Notes: generated by a model from the sequence alone, not told the origin. DNA of 64,000 nt from Salinimicrobium terrae DSM 17865 (GCF_000424665.1 NZ_AUKI01000011.1:372001-436000); one strand, 5' to 3'; shown: positions 15,853-24,345, counted from the first letter of the stretch. A program made the numbers and translations.

Positions 15853-17166
15853 TTAAGCTACTCTCTTTATCCTTGCCCCAATTGCCTGCAGGCGCTCATC
15901 GATGTTTTCATAACCCCGGTCAATTTGTTCAATATTATGAATTATTGAAGTTCCCTTTGCAGAAAGTGCTGCAATTAGCAGGGAAATTCCGGCTCTAATA
16001 TCGGGGGAAACCATTGTAGTCGCTTTAAGCTGAGACTTAAAATTGTGGCCAATTACAGTAGCGCGGTGGGGATCACAAAGGATGATCTTAGCGCCCATAT
16101 CTATTAATTTATCCACAAAGAAAAGACGGCTTTCAAACATCTTTTGGTGGATAAGAACATCTCCTTTAGCTTGAGTGGCTACCACCAGCATAATACTCAG
16201 GAGATCTGGGGTAAAGCCAGGCCATGGTGCATCACTAATACTCATGATCGAGCCGTCAATAAAACTTTGTACTTCGTAACCATTGGTATGAGCAGGAATG
16301 AAAATATCATCTCCTCTTTGCTCCAGTTGAATTCCGAGTTTCTTAAAGGTGGACGGGATAACTCCTAAATGCTTCCATCCCACATTCTTGATGGTGATCT
16401 CACTCTTGGTCATCGCGGCAAGTCCAATCCATGAGCCAATCTCGATCATATCGGGCAGGATAGTGTGGGTACAACCCTTCAATGAATCTACTCCTTCAAT
16501 TTCCAACAGGTTTGATCCCACGCCCGAGATCTTTGCTCCCATGCTATTAAGCATACTGCAAAGTTGTTGAAGGTACGGTTCACAGGCTGCATTATAAATG
16601 GTAGTCTTTCCCTGGGCCAGTACAGCTGCCATTACAATATTTGCAGTTCCGGTTACCGAGGCTTCTTCAAGCAACATATAAGTTCCTTTTAAACCATTGG
16701 GCGCCTCCACTCCGTAAAATCGCTCTTCTTTATTATAACGAAAGTCGGCTCCAAGTTTAATAAAACCTTCAAAGTGTGTGTCCAGTCTTCTTCGGCCAAT
16801 CTTATCTCCTCCGGGACGTGGAATATATCCATGTCCAAACCTCGCCAGCATAGGTCCCACTATCATTATCGATCCACGCAGGCCACTGCCTTCTTCCTTG
16901 AATTTTTCACTTTTAAGATAATTGAGATCAAGATCGTTAGCTTCAAAGGTGTAGGTTCCTTTTTCTATTTTTTCCACCTTCACCCCCAGTTGTTTTAGCA
17001 GGTGAATTAGTTTATTGACATCGAGAATGTCGGGGATATTTTTAATTGTGACTTTTTCGGGAGTTAACAATACGGCGCAAAGAATTTGCAGGGCTTCGTT
17101 CTTTGCTCCCTGAGGTTGAATTTCCCCTTTTAGAGCATGCCCTCCCTCTATTTGAAAAGTTCCCAT
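15853..17166 (-). CDS. murA: UDP-N-acetylglucosamine 1-carboxyvinyltransferase
   Basis: MurA transfers enolpyruvate from PEP to UDP-GlcNAc, the first committed step of peptidoglycan synthesis. The 437-residue protein has Lys22-Asn23 in the QGAKNEAL segment and the two-domain EPSP-synthase-like repeat. The loop that carries the fosfomycin-target cysteine in E. coli (GGC) reads RPGGDKIGRRRLDTH here, with Asp121 (codon 16804-16806). An Asp at this place keeps activity but is not alkylated by fosfomycin in other species. It is downstream of the DUF4290 gene (15-bp gap), probably one operon. Confidence 0.96.
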   Translation of the reverse strand: MGTFQIEGGHALKGEIQPQGAKNEALQILCAVLLTPEKVTIKNIPDILDVNKLIHLLKQLGVKVEKIEKGTYTFEANDLDLNYLKSEKFKEEGSGLRGSIMIVGPMLARFGHGYIPRPGGDKIGRRRLDTHFEGFIKLGADFRYNKEERFYGVEAPNGLKGTYMLLEEASVTGTANIVMAAVLAQGKTTIYNAACEPYLQQLCSMLNSMGAKISGVGSNLLEIEGVDSLKGCTHTILPDMIEIGSWIGLAAMTKSEITIKNVGWKHLGVIPSTFKKLGIQLEQRGDDIFIPAHTNGYEVQSFIDGSIMSISDAPWPGFTPDLLSIMLVVATQAKGDVLIHQKMFESRLFFVDKLIDMGAKIILCDPHRATVIGHNFKSQLKATTMVSPDIRAGISLLIAALSAKGTSIIHNIEQIDRGYENIDERLQAIGARIKRVA

Positions 17167-17181
17167 AAAGAAATTTAGATT

Positions 17182-17823
17182 TTAATGACGTTTGCGGCTG
17201 CGCGCTCTGTTATGTGTTTTTTTAGACGGCTTTTTCGAGGCAAATTTTTTGTTGCTTCTCAATAATTCTGAAGCCTGGCTAAGGTCTTCTTCGGTATGCT
17301 TAATGTTAATTTTTCCGCCACTTAATTCTCTTAAATGTTCGAAGATCACCTTATCATCCACAGAATCTTTGTTCCAACTTAGATAAGACTTTTTCATGTG
17401 ATTGGCGATAGTAAATACCAGACCTTCCTTCTCCGGACCCTCTTCAAACTTATTCGCCTCATCGATCATTCTTTTAATATTATTTCCGTAGAAACGATAT
17501 TTAGGAAAGTTTTGGGGATAAGTCATTCTCTCCGGTCTTTCTTCGAGCATTTCCCGTGAAGGTTTGGGAAACGGGCTTTCTACATCCAGTTCAAAATCAC
17601 TTATTATAAATAATTGATCCCAAAGCATATGCTGAAAGTCGGGCACGTCACGCAGGTGCGGATTAAGATTTCCCATTACAGCAATAATTGCCCTGGCTAC
17701 TTTATTTCGCTCTTCATCATCCTTGATCTCAACAGCGTGTTCAACCATTTTCTGGATATGTCTTCCATATTCAGGAATAATAAGTTTACTCCTTTCGGAG
17801 TTATATTCTAATTCGTTTGTCAA
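17182..17823 (-). CDS. DUF4290 family protein
   Basis: The 213-residue protein matches the Bacteroidota-specific DUF4290 family: YNSERSKLIIPEYGRHIQKM near the start, an all-helical body, and a very basic tail (KKPSKKTHNRARSRKRH) that may bind nucleic acid. Function is unknown. It sits 15 bp upstream of murA, a pairing seen in related genomes, so a role in envelope growth is possible but unproven. Confidence 0.85.
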   Translation of the reverse strand: MTNELEYNSERSKLIIPEYGRHIQKMVEHAVEIKDDEERNKVARAIIAVMGNLNPHLRDVPDFQHMLWDQLFIISDFELDVESPFPKPSREMLEERPERMTYPQNFPKYRFYGNNIKRMIDEANKFEEGPEKEGLVFTIANHMKKSYLSWNKDSVDDKVIFEHLRELSGGKINIKHTEEDLSQASELLRSNKKFASKKPSKKTHNRARSRKRH

Positions 17824-17926
17824 AATGAATAATATTAGGTGATAATATACTGCAGAAGTTTATCGACTGCAAATTAAAAAAATTATTCAGGAAAAAAGCG
17901 GCTCTACCAAATTATCCTGCAATTAT

Positions 17927-18229
17927 TTACAGAGAGATCACTCCTTCGATTTTTTGCCCTACTTCTTTATATTTCTCTATAACCGTATCGGGGCTTTTCA
18001 TCCTTACATTTACAGATACACTCGTGTATTTTCCTTTTTTAGACTGTTTGGTGTTGATCACCGCTCCAAGATTATCAAAGATATCTTCTACGTCCCTTAT
18101 TTTTTCTTTATCTGTAGGTACAATAAACTTGAAAAGATAAATTGCCGGCCAATCTGTAGTATCCAGCAACTGTGACTTCAACTTACGGTAAAATTCTTCT
18201 GGCTCCTGTTCTTTGCTCATGATTTTCAT
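17927..18229 (-). CDS. DUF493 family protein
   Basis: The 100-residue protein has the small alpha/beta fold of DUF493 (YbeD-like, ACT-related): WPAIYLFKFIVPT and KKGKYTSVSVNVRMKSPD are typical. The function of the family is unclear. ATGs at 18229 and 18220 (MSKEQEP) are both possible starts; the second fits homologues slightly better. It is divergent from the NTPase gene with about 45 bp between. Confidence 0.85.
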   Translation of the reverse strand: MKIMSKEQEPEEFYRKLKSQLLDTTDWPAIYLFKFIVPTDKEKIRDVEDIFDNLGAVINTKQSKKGKYTSVSVNVRMKSPDTVIEKYKEVGQKIEGVISL

Positions 18230-18274
18230 CTTCCTTACAAATGCAAAGATACATTATAGAATCTATTTTTTAAA

Positions 18275-18838
18275 TTGGATGCAAATGTCGAAATTTGCCG
18301 CGTGAAAACCAGAAAGATCGTAATCACCGGCGGCCCGGGAACAGGAAAAACATCTGTCATTCAAGCTTTGGAAGAAAATGGTTACTTCTGCTTCCATGAG
18401 GTTTCTCGGGAGATCATCAGGGAGGCCCAAAAAAAGGGAATTGATCAGTTATTTTTAAAAGATCCTCTTTTGTTCAGCGAACTCCTGCTTGAGGGAAGAA
18501 TTCGGCAATATGAGGATGCGGAGAAGTTAACTTCAAAAATCGTCTTCCTTGATCGTGGCGTCACCGATGTTGTGGCTTATATGAATTACTTCGGGAATGA
18601 TTATCCTCCCGCCTTTAACCGTGTATGCCGGGAATATATATACGACAAGGTTTTTATTCTTCCGCCATGGAAGAAAATCTATACTGAAGATAACGAACGT
18701 TACGAAACCTATGAGCAGGCAGTGGAGATACATGATGAGCTTGCCCGCAGCTACGCCTTTCATGGATATGAAGCTGTAGAAGTCCCTGAAGGCACTATTG
18801 CTCAGCGAACTTCCTTTATCCTGGAGCATCTTGAATAA
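18275..18838 (+). CDS. AAA_28-type NTPase/kinase-like protein
   Basis: The 187-residue P-loop protein has Walker A GGPGTGKTS and a Walker B-like VFLDRGV segment and resembles small AAA_28 ATPases (nadR/thymidylate-kinase-like). The substrate is unknown. The ATG at 18275 is used here, but a GTG at 18302 just before the conserved KTRKIVITGG is an alternative that fits the domain better. The 3' end overlaps recQ, so the two are probably co-translated. Confidence 0.8.
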   Translation: MDANVEICRVKTRKIVITGGPGTGKTSVIQALEENGYFCFHEVSREIIREAQKKGIDQLFLKDPLLFSELLLEGRIRQYEDAEKLTSKIVFLDRGVTDVVAYMNYFGNDYPPAFNRVCREYIYDKVFILPPWKKIYTEDNERYETYEQAVEIHDELARSYAFHGYEAVEVPEGTIAQRTSFILEHLE

Positions 18839-20735
18839 GCCTGAAGAAATATTAAAGCAATATTGGGGCTTTGACTATTTCAGGCCTTTGCAAAAAGAAA
18901 TCATTCAAGAACTTTTAGAAAACCGGGATGTGATCGCCCTTCTCCCTACCGGTGGCGGGAAATCCCTTTGTTTCCAGATACCGGCCCTCATGAAACCCGG
19001 TATTTGTATTGTAATTTCTCCTTTAGTCGCTTTAATGGAAGACCAGGTAAAAGCGCTGCAGGCAAAGAATATTAAAGCCATGGCATTAACCGGCGGAATT
19101 GCTTTTAAGGAAGTTGATACCATGCTGGACAACTGTATTTACGGGAATTATAAATTCCTTTATATATCTCCTGAGAGACTTCAGCAGGAATTGGTACAGG
19201 AGCGTATAAAGCAGATGCAGGTGAACCTTATCGCAGTAGATGAAGCTCACTGTATCTCGCAATGGGGCCACGACTTCAGGCCCGCTTACCGAAATATTGC
19301 CCTTCTTCGGGAGCTGAAGCCGGAAGTTAATATTGTAGGGTTAACTGCAACGGCAACCCTTCCGGTAGTGAAAGATATTGCACAGCAACTGGAGCTTAGG
19401 GAGGTAAAAGTGCTTCAGAAATCTTTCCGAAGGGAAAATCTTGCCTATATGGTTAAAGAGGTAGAAGATAAAAACTATTACCTGGAGCAGTTGCTTAAGG
19501 AACATGACGAGGCAGGGATAATTTATGTGCGCACCAGGAAAGCTACCATTGAACTTGAACATTTTCTTGTCAAAAAGGGCATTTCTGCCACCTCTTTCCA
19601 CGGGGGACTCCCGAAAGCTGAAAAGTCTTCCCGACTACAACAATGGCTAAAGGAAGAAAAACGGGTTATGGTAGCTACCAGTGCCTTTGGAATGGGAATT
19701 GACAAGGCAAATGTGCGCACGGTGATCCATATAAACTTACCTGAAAGTCTTGAGAGTTACTTCCAGGAAGCAGGGAGAGCCGGCCGGGACGGTAAACCAG
19801 CAAAGGCAGTAGTCCTGACGAACAAAAGTGATATACCCCTTTTAAAAAATCAATTTTTGGCCACCCTTCCCGGAGTAGATATTGTGAAGCTGATTTACAA
19901 AAAATTGAATTCTTATTTTAGGATTGCTTACGGTGAAGGTGAAGGTGAAGAACATTATTTCAACTTCTACCAATTCTGTCAAAAGTATGAGTTAAATACT
20001 TTACTCGCTTATAATGCAATGCTTCTGCTTGATCGTGTAAGTGTATTGACGTTATCGGAACAATTTCAGAAGAAAACCCGTCTTCAGTTTTTAATCTCGG
20101 GTAAAAAAGTCACGTGGTTTTTAGAGGGAAATCCTCAGTACGACCCTGTTGTCAAAGCTGCTTTAAGAACTTATGGTGGGGCTTTCGACAGCCTTGTGGA
20201 TATAAATTTGGAAATAATAGCGGGTAAAGCCGGCACTTCTTCACAAGAAACTGCAAAATTGCTGCAGCAGCTCCATAAGGAAGGTATTATTGAATTTGAA
20301 CATCATCAACATGATACCAGGGTCACCTTTTTGGTGCCCAGGGAAGATGACATTACAATAAATCCTGTGATTCCCTATATTAAACTACAGGAGAAAACCA
20401 AAAAAGATAAAATACAACAGGTTCTTGCCTATGTCAATAATGACAAACAATGCAAGAGCGAACAGTTACTGCACTATTTTGGCGAAAAAAATACTGATCC
20501 CTGTGGAATATGTTCTGTTTGTAAATCTGTAACAACCAAACTGGACAGGGAGGGAATGAAAAAGATCTATTTTGCAATTATTGGTCTCCTGGAAGATCGG
20601 GAGTATTCCTCAAGGGAAATGGCCGAAAATTTGCCTTTTCCGGAAGAACATATAATAAAGGTATTAGGATTACTGATAGAGAAAGGAGCTCTCGCCACTA
20701 CTGCTGCTAATAAATATAAATTAAAACATTTATGA
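18831..20735 (+). CDS. recQ: ATP-dependent DNA helicase RecQ
   Basis: RecQ unwinds DNA 3'-5' in repair and recombination. The protein has Walker A (LPTGGGKSLCFQIP), DEAH in VDEAHCISQWGHDFRP (the RecQ-specific aromatic loop), motif VI (QEAGRAGRDGKPA), and a zinc-binding region with Cys residues in QCKSEQ and DPCGICSVCKS. No HRDC domain is present. I take the start as TTG at 18831, whose TTGAATAA overlaps the stop of the upstream gene and gives 634 residues; an ATG at 18798 in frame would add 11 residues that do not fit the family. It overlaps fmt by ATGA. Confidence 0.93.
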   Translation: MNKPEEILKQYWGFDYFRPLQKEIIQELLENRDVIALLPTGGGKSLCFQIPALMKPGICIVISPLVALMEDQVKALQAKNIKAMALTGGIAFKEVDTMLDNCIYGNYKFLYISPERLQQELVQERIKQMQVNLIAVDEAHCISQWGHDFRPAYRNIALLRELKPEVNIVGLTATATLPVVKDIAQQLELREVKVLQKSFRRENLAYMVKEVEDKNYYLEQLLKEHDEAGIIYVRTRKATIELEHFLVKKGISATSFHGGLPKAEKSSRLQQWLKEEKRVMVATSAFGMGIDKANVRTVIHINLPESLESYFQEAGRAGRDGKPAKAVVLTNKSDIPLLKNQFLATLPGVDIVKLIYKKLNSYFRIAYGEGEGEEHYFNFYQFCQKYELNTLLAYNAMLLLDRVSVLTLSEQFQKKTRLQFLISGKKVTWFLEGNPQYDPVVKAALRTYGGAFDSLVDINLEIIAGKAGTSSQETAKLLQQLHKEGIIEFEHHQHDTRVTFLVPREDDITINPVIPYIKLQEKTKKDKIQQVLAYVNNDKQCKSEQLLHYFGEKNTDPCGICSVCKSVTTKLDREGMKKIYFAIIGLLEDREYSSREMAENLPFPEEHIIKVLGLLIEKGALATTAANKYKLKHL

Positions 20736-21679
20736 GAGACTTAAGAATTGTTTTTATGGGTACGCCGGAATTTGCGGTGCATTCCCTACAGGCAATAGTT
20801 GAAGCAGGCTATAATGTGGTTGGGGTGATCACAGCCCCAGATAGACCTGCCGGAAGAGGAAGAAAGCTGCAGGAATCGGCCGTAAAAGAATATGCTAAAA
20901 AACAAAACCTTAAAATTTTACAACCGGCTAACCTTAAAGCTGAAGCTTTCCTTAAAGAATTAAAAGACCTCAATGCAAACCTGCAGGTGGTTGTAGCCTT
21001 CAGAATGTTACCCGAAGCAGTGTGGAAAATGCCGACCTACGGCACCTTTAATCTGCATGCCTCCCTCCTACCACAATACCGGGGAGCAGCACCTATTAAC
21101 TGGGCTATTATTAACGGCGAAACTGAAACCGGAGTGTCAACCTTTTTTATAGATAAAAAAATTGATACCGGTGAAATGATCATGCAGGAAAAAGTTAAAA
21201 TAGAACTAGGTGAGAGTGCCGGGCGATTACACGACAAGCTTATGGAAGCGGGGGCCACACTTATTTTAAGTACACTTGAAGCTATTAAGCAAGGTTCGGT
21301 TAAAACTACATCACAAAAAGAGGCTGCAGAATTAAAATCGGCCCACAAACTCACCCGGGAGAACACCAGAATAGATTGGGATCAACCTTTAAAAGTTATT
21401 TACGATTTAATTCGCGGCCTTAGCCCCTACCCTACGGCGTGGACAATTCTGGAGAACGGCAATGATAAAATGATGATGAAGGTGTTCGCAGGTGACATAC
21501 AAAAGGCTGATCATGCTCATACTATAGGAAAGGTAGTGCAGGAAGGTAAAGAAGTTAAAATTGCATGTAACAATGGATTTTATATAGTGAAGGAAATCCA
21601 GCTCCCGGGAAAGAAAAAATTGGCTGTAAAAGATCTTTTGAACGGCTATGAATTTTATTCAAATGCTAAAGTTGTCTGA
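20732..21679 (+). CDS. fmt: Methionyl-tRNA formyltransferase
   Basis: Fmt formylates initiator Met-tRNA with 10-formyl-THF. The 315-residue protein opens RIVFMGTPEFAV, has the catalytic HxSLLPxYRGAAPINW segment and ITGVSTFFIDKKIDTG-like core, and the C-terminal tRNA-binding domain from about 205. Its ATG overlaps the recQ stop in ATGA, so translation is coupled to recQ. Confidence 0.96.
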   Translation: MRDLRIVFMGTPEFAVHSLQAIVEAGYNVVGVITAPDRPAGRGRKLQESAVKEYAKKQNLKILQPANLKAEAFLKELKDLNANLQVVVAFRMLPEAVWKMPTYGTFNLHASLLPQYRGAAPINWAIINGETETGVSTFFIDKKIDTGEMIMQEKVKIELGESAGRLHDKLMEAGATLILSTLEAIKQGSVKTTSQKEAAELKSAHKLTRENTRIDWDQPLKVIYDLIRGLSPYPTAWTILENGNDKMMMKVFAGDIQKADHAHTIGKVVQEGKEVKIACNNGFYIVKEIQLPGKKKLAVKDLLNGYEFYSNAKVV

Positions 21680-21728
21680 AGCCTCATGAATGCTGATATG
21701 AGCGTATTTTCCAAAAAATCAACAAAGG

Positions 21729-21758
21729 TTATCAACAATTTGTTGAAGTTATTAACAA
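21729..21758. promoter_or_regulatory. Direct repeats TTATYAACAA upstream of the HU promoter
   Basis: TTATCAACAA (21729-21738) and TTATTAACAA (21749-21758) are exactly 20 bp apart, two helical turns, with the perfect palindrome CAACAATTTGTTG (21733-21745) overlapping the first. They lie 26 bp or more upstream of the -33 element and could be a regulator site. Their likeness to DnaA boxes is only partial. Confidence 0.4.
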
Positions 21759-21783
21759 TATTCGGCTTTTCCCTTGATATTAC

Positions 21784-21813
21784 TTGCATGGGAAAGTTTT
21801 CCATATAAATTTG
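21784..21813 (+). promoter_or_regulatory. Promoter of the HU gene (TTG-N19-TAAATTTG)
   Basis: TTG at 21784-21786 and TAAATTTG at 21806-21813 with a 19-bp spacer match the Bacteroidota housekeeping promoter exactly. A near-perfect palindrome ATGGGAAAGTTTTCCAT (21788-21804) fills the spacer and may be an operator. The leader to the ATG is about 45 nt. Confidence 0.8.
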
Positions 21814-21862
21814 TAGAGCAAATTATTAAAAGTTTAACCAACAACTATTAAAAACTCAAATT

Positions 21863-22135
21863 ATGAACAAAACAGATTTAATCGATGCAATGGCTGAAAA
21901 CGCCGGAATTTCTAAAGCAGCTGCAAAAAAAGCTCTTGAGTCTTTTCTTGAGAATGTTGAAAAATCTCTTAAAAAAGGAGATCGCGTTTCATTAGTAGGA
22001 TTTGGTTCCTGGTCAGTTTCTAAAAGAGCTGCAAGAGAAGGAAGAAACCCTCAAACCGGTAAAACAATTAAGATTGGAGCTAAGAATGTTGTAAAATTCA
22101 AAGCTGGTGCAGATCTTCAGAAAGCTGTGAACTAA
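21863..22135 (+). CDS. hup: HU-type DNA-binding protein
   Basis: The 90-residue protein is a standard HU subunit: MNKTDLIDAMAENAGISKAAAK, the dimer helix ALESFLENVEKSLKKGDRVSL, and the DNA-binding arm with GRNPQTGKTIKIGAKN. It bends and compacts DNA. It has its own strong promoter and terminator and is a single-gene unit. Confidence 0.96.
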   Translation: MNKTDLIDAMAENAGISKAAAKKALESFLENVEKSLKKGDRVSLVGFGSWSVSKRAAREGRNPQTGKTIKIGAKNVVKFKAGADLQKAVN

Positions 22136-22161
22136 TTCTCACAAAAGCTAACAAAATACTA

Positions 22162-22188
22162 AACTCTCCCAATAGGGAGAGTTTTTTT
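22162..22188 (+). terminator. Terminator of the HU gene
   Basis: AACTCTCCC-AATA-GGGAGAGTT followed by five more Ts: a 9-bp stem with a tetraloop. Confidence 0.92.
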
Positions 22189-22266
22189 GTTAATTTTTTT
22201 CCCTTCCATTTGAAGCTGTACATTATTTTTTTAATTTAAATGAAAGTTTGCAGAAACTATTGAAGA

Positions 22267-22827
22267 ATGACTACACTTAAACCTGCTAAAGGATTACTTC
22301 TAATTGCCGAACCTACTATTACAGGAGATCTCTCCTTTAATAGGTCTGTTGTGCTAATTGCAGATCATACAGAGAGTGGCTCTGTGGGTTTTATTCTTAA
22401 TAAGCAGTTGGATTTTACACTTCGGGATCTTTTGCCAGAAGTTTCAGGAAATTTCAAGGTTTATAATGGTGGTCCTGTAGAACAGGATAATCTTTACTTT
22501 ATTCATAAAATTCCGGATCTAATCCCTGATAGTATTGAGATCGCCAGTGGGATTTACTGGGGTGGAAATTTTGAGGCGGTTAAGGAGCTTATAAGCCAGG
22601 ATCTAATTGGTGAAAACGAGATCAAATTTTTTCTGGGATACTCAGGCTGGGAATTTGATCAACTAAATGAAGAACTTCATGCCCACTCATGGATAGTTGC
22701 AGAAAACAATGACCATAAAGATATTTTAAACCGCAAACCCCGCACATTCTGGAAAGACAAAATGATGCAATTGGGAGGCAATTATGTGATCTGGTCCAAT
22801 GCTCCCGAGAATCCCTCCTATAACTAG
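22267..22827 (+). CDS. YqgE/AlgH family protein
   Basis: The 186-residue protein matches the YqgE/AlgH (DUF179) family: KGLLLIAEPTITGDLSFNRSV, GSVGFILNK, NGGPVEQDN and GYSGWE are all typical. The family is widespread but has no firm biochemical role. Its stop codon shares the CTAG tetramer with the stop of the convergent aminotransferase gene. Confidence 0.92.
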   Translation: MTTLKPAKGLLLIAEPTITGDLSFNRSVVLIADHTESGSVGFILNKQLDFTLRDLLPEVSGNFKVYNGGPVEQDNLYFIHKIPDLIPDSIEIASGIYWGGNFEAVKELISQDLIGENEIKFFLGYSGWEFDQLNEELHAHSWIVAENNDHKDILNRKPRTFWKDKMMQLGGNYVIWSNAPENPSYN

Positions 22828-23669
22828 CTTAATCTTGCCATTGTATTCAGCCGGCCAACCAATGTTTTGGCTACTTCTGTCGCATATTCTTTTTTACGGT
22901 ATTTTCTCACCGGTTGTATGCCCATCACCACATTACTGATGAACATCTCATCTGCTTTTTGTAGTTCAAAGGGAGATATCGAAGCCTCTTCAATTCTGTA
23001 ATCGGGTAATTTTTTTACGATCTCCAGTATTTTTCCCCGGGTTATCCCTTTTAAGCAGCCATCTTTTAACGGCGGAGTTTTGATTACATTACCGACCACC
23101 AGGAATAAATTGCCGTTTAAAGCTTCTACTACATTTTTTTGTTCATTAAGCAGCAAACAATTATGATAGTCATTCTCACTTGCATAAATTCCCGCTAGCA
23201 CATTTACCGCTTTGTTGTTAGTTTTTAAAGTAGAAAGCAGTCCTGCAGTCACATAATGATCTTTAAAAAGCTCCACCTCATAAAAATCATCGTTAAGCAG
23301 GTAGAAAGCATCCGGAAGAGATTGAGCGTTAATTAAATAGTCTATTTCATTTGTTGCAGGAGTGTAAAATCCTCCCGGTTTTCGAGAAACAATAAACTTC
23401 AATCTGGCCTGACTTTCAAAAAGGTTATTTTCCCGAACAATTTGTAAGATTTCTGCTTCAAGAAATTCCGGGGAGAAAGAAAGAGGAATTTCCATTCTCA
23501 TAATACGCATCGAGGCCATCAACCTGAAGTAGTGGTCTTCCCAAAAAATAATCCTGCCATTAATAACCCGAATTGTTTCAAAAACAGCATCCCCATATGC
23601 AAAACCACGGTTGGCGATAGAGAGTGAGGCTTCATCTTCTTCAAACAATTGTCCGTTAATATTTACCAT
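22824..23669 (-). CDS. Class IV aminotransferase / aminodeoxychorismate lyase-like PLP enzyme
   Basis: The 281-residue protein has the fold-type IV PLP layout: NGQLFEEDEASLSIANRGFAYGD-type start, the PLP lysine in TLKTNNK, VVEALNGNLFLV and a phosphate-binding GCLKGITR loop. This fits 4-amino-4-deoxychorismate lyase (PabC, folate) or a branched-chain or D-amino acid aminotransferase; no neighbour decides. It has a -7-like TACCTTTG on the minus strand (23693-23700) just upstream. Confidence 0.85.
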   Translation of the reverse strand: MVNINGQLFEEDEASLSIANRGFAYGDAVFETIRVINGRIIFWEDHYFRLMASMRIMRMEIPLSFSPEFLEAEILQIVRENNLFESQARLKFIVSRKPGGFYTPATNEIDYLINAQSLPDAFYLLNDDFYEVELFKDHYVTAGLLSTLKTNNKAVNVLAGIYASENDYHNCLLLNEQKNVVEALNGNLFLVVGNVIKTPPLKDGCLKGITRGKILEIVKKLPDYRIEEASISPFELQKADEMFISNVVMGIQPVRKYRKKEYATEVAKTLVGRLNTMARLS

Positions 23670-23692
23670 AAAAAAACCCGTTTAAAAACGGG
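23670..23692 (-). terminator. Terminator of the START-like gene, abutting the next start codon
   Basis: On the minus strand CCCGTTT-TT-AAACGGG is followed by seven Ts and then the ATG of the aminotransferase gene. A TACCTTTG (-7 type) overlaps its 5' side, so transcription from that promoter would begin inside the hairpin and escape it. Confidence 0.75.
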
Positions 23693-23718
23693 CAAAGGTA
23701 CTATATATTAAAGGATTT

Positions 23719-24105
23719 TTAAACTGAACCAAGCACTTGTTTAAGGTCTGATATCATATTTTCCCATAACATTTTCCCTTCATCTATTTCATCTTCTTCA
23801 GCAAAATCGGTCACCATGATAGAAACATCTTTGGTAATCTCATCTACCTGAATGCGTAATTCAAAAAAATATTGACTGTCCTCATCTGCCAACCAGCGAA
23901 ATTTCACTCTTTCGCCCGACTTTTTGCTAAGCAATTTTGCTTTTTCTTCACTTCCGTTCCATATAAAGGTAAATAATTCTCCGCGTGAGTTCACGTTGTC
24001 TGCATACCATTCACTTAAACCAGATGGTGTTGCAATATAATTGTAGAGTAGTGAGGGGGAAGCCTGGATTGGAAACTCCATTTCATACTTTATCTTATCG
24101 TCCAT
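23719..24105 (-). CDS. START-like domain protein
   Basis: The 128-residue protein has the small START/Bet v 1-like fold: YEMEFPIQASPSLLYNYIATPSGLSEWYAD and VKFRWLAD are characteristic of the SRPBCC-type family common in Bacteroidota. It probably binds a hydrophobic ligand. No signal peptide is present. It ends at a terminator placed directly before the next gene on the same strand. Confidence 0.8.
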   Translation of the reverse strand: MDDKIKYEMEFPIQASPSLLYNYIATPSGLSEWYADNVNSRGELFTFIWNGSEEKAKLLSKKSGERVKFRWLADEDSQYFFELRIQVDEITKDVSIMVTDFAEEDEIDEGKMLWENMISDLKQVLGSV

Positions 24106-24190
24106 GCTGCGATTTTGTTAGTTTCGGGCAATATAAATATTAATTATAAACCTAAAAAGAAATCAATTTAAATAATTCCCAAAAGATAGT

Positions 24191-24220
24191 TTGCGGCAAG
24201 ACAAATTGTTTTTATATTTG
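24191..24220 (+). promoter_or_regulatory. Promoter of the tRNA-Met gene (TTG-N19-TATATTTG)
   Basis: TTG at 24191-24193 and TATATTTG at 24213-24220 are separated by 19 bp, a perfect Bacteroidota housekeeping promoter, about 50 bp before the mature tRNA. Confidence 0.85.
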
Positions 24221-24271
24221 CACCCGCTAAAAGGCAGCACAGCCCTTACAGGTTCTATCTTTTTAGTAAAT

Positions 24272-24345
24272 GGCGAGGTAGCTCAGTTGGTTAGAGCGTC
24301 GGATTCATAACCCGGAGGTCACGAGTTCAAATCTCGTTCTCGCTA
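24272..24345 (+). tRNA. tRNA-Met (CAT anticodon, elongator-like)
   Basis: The 74-base sequence folds as a cloverleaf: acceptor GGCGAGG/TCTCGCT (G-U pairs at both ends), D arm GCTC/GAGC, anticodon loop TTCATAA with CAT, T arm ACGAG-TTCAAAT-CTCGT, discriminator A. CCA is not encoded. The anticodon stem has an A-C mismatch next to the loop. The paired first base argues against an initiator; a lysidine-modified tRNA-Ile2 cannot be fully excluded. Confidence 0.92.

Noticed and set aside
21729-21758. DnaA-box-like TTATCAACA/TTATTAACA as a replication origin
   Set aside because: Only two imperfect matches to TTATCCACA, with no AT-rich unwinding region, dnaA or dnaN nearby.
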